The translations under genes were made by a program, and so were the position numbers. A DNA stretch of 64,000 bases. Origin: Diphasiastrum complanatum. Taxonomy: Eukaryota > Streptophyta > Lycopodiopsida > Lycopodiales > Lycopodiaceae. How positions within the stretch are numbered: the stretch's first letter is position 1; the number at the start of each line of letters is the position of its first letter. The notes under the pieces are model-generated. The model did not search any database. It was given only the letters and a program-made list of their open reading frames with translations, and was not told the DNA's origin. Shown here in pieces: positions 63,298 to 64,000 of this stretch. The stretch spans positions 29,824,149 through 29,888,148 of the forward strand of contig CM055100.1 in the NCBI GenBank assembly GCA_029204225.1. The letters are read 5' to 3'.

Positions 63298-64000
63298 TTG
63301 CAAGAGTTAACACATGAACAGATCAAAATGATTGTTTGCATTATTATCATGAACCCCTATTCTACATGGGAGAGCCTGAGGTTTCACATACTGGTGCTCA
63401 CGAGCTTATTGGCTAGTCGTTTGAACTTGTTTCTTGGGGAGTTGCTATGGATCGTACCTCAGGCAAAGAGCATCCTAGAGGGATGGCTCAAGTCGGAACC
63501 AAAATCAGCAACAGAAGTGCCCTTATATTGCACGGGCTATAAGGAACCATCAACGTCCTCCAAGTTGGAGTAGCGTGGGAGAGTGAACAACACAACATCA
63601 CCCTGCTTATTAAACACAAGAGGTTTGAGGACGAAGCTGCGATGGTAGATGGAGGATCAGGTGTCAATTTGATCTCCACTACTTTGTATCAGAATTGGGG
63701 TCTGCAAGGATTGAATCTTGCCAAATTCGCCATCAATCTAGCAGATCAATCTTGAGTAAAACCAAAAGGTGTGGTTGAAGACATTCTAGCAAAGATAGCG
63801 GGAGTGCAGTTCGTAATCACTTTCGTGTGATGGAAATCCCAGAATCCCTTTTTGCTTATCGCATTTTACTTAGAAGACCTTGGTTAGGAGTAGTGCAAGT
63901 TATTCACAACTATGACAAAGAAGTTGAGGTGGCAGATAAACAGGTCCTGCAACACATACTTAATTTTTGCTTTGCACAAGAACACAAATCATGCTACACA
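63298..64000 (+). pseudogene. Ty3/gypsy protease region fragment
   Basis: A 91-codon frame (63298-63573) ends in KSATEVPLYCTGYKEPSTS. After a shift, ITLLIKHKRFEDEAAMVDGG and VDGGSGVNLIS near 63640-63675 match the retropepsin active-site block of plant gypsy elements. INLADQS and GVVEDILAKIAGVQFVITF follow, as in that family. A frameshift or stop lies near 63752. The fragment runs off the window. Confidence 0.7.

Overview
This is nuclear DNA from a plant, most likely a seed plant with a large repeat-rich genome. The evidence is entirely from transposable elements: many decayed Ty1/copia retrotransposons of plant type, fewer Ty3/gypsy pieces, primer binding sites for initiator tRNA-Met and tRNA-Asp, and very long GA/CT microsatellites. 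I see no intact host gene, no rRNA or tRNA gene, no CRISPR array and nothing bacterial. The species cannot be told from this window.

Layout. 1-3679: copia element A (+), gag to RNase H, ending in an LTR. 3727-6148: copia B (-), gag to integrase. 6420-7233: LTR related to that of A. 7578-11142: copia D (+) with 5' LTR, primer site, deleted gag/protease, broken pol and truncated 3' LTR. 11143-11510: gag-like zinc-finger fragment. 11600-13851: LTR/leader plus gag-protease of another copia, cut by a D-family LTR fragment (13852-14262). 14263-15600: unresolved, with a polypurine-like tract and an 18-bp palindrome. 15622-17095: two giant GA/CT arrays and a second copy of the 11.9-12.3 kb LTR/leader. 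17100-17460: gypsy reverse transcriptase (-). 17461-20600: copia G (-), the longest pol here. 20600-22155: copia H (-), gag, leader, primer site and LTR tail. 22161-22930: copia RT (+). 23545-25490: three giant GA/CT arrays. 25560-28040: copia 3' end (-) with a long LTR that carries a 25-bp minisatellite. 28041-35184: mostly AT-rich decayed sequence with a GT array and a gypsy integrase (-). 35185-38770: CT array, gag fragment (-), and a second D-family copia (+) interrupted by a foreign LTR fragment. 39301-45755: one copia (-) split in two by an insertion of about 4.8 kb that carries a large unrecognised degenerate reading frame and a minisatellite. 45746-49349: gag-like frame, LTR leader, a 140-codon frame of unknown function and unassigned sequence. 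49350-51316: copia (+) 5' half. 51340-52690: LTR (-). 52690-56000: unassigned sequence, a GA array and LTR fragments. 56880-58557: copia gag (+) abutting copia RT (-) and a D-family LTR scrap. 58714-60832: a non-coding LTR element with matching 5-bp target duplications. 61040-63297: LTR scrap and copia pol (+). 63300-64000: gypsy protease fragment.

Every polyprotein is broken by stops, frameshifts or deletions, so nothing here looks able to move on its own. The most interesting signals are regulatory or structural: palindromic CACACGTGTG blocks shared by several LTR families; (CT)n/(GA)n arrays sitting inside or beside LTR leaders; tandem repeats upstream of a TATA box in an LTR; an alternating 11-bp inverted motif in a non-coding element; and the unrecognised proline-rich frame at 40.6-43.5 kb.
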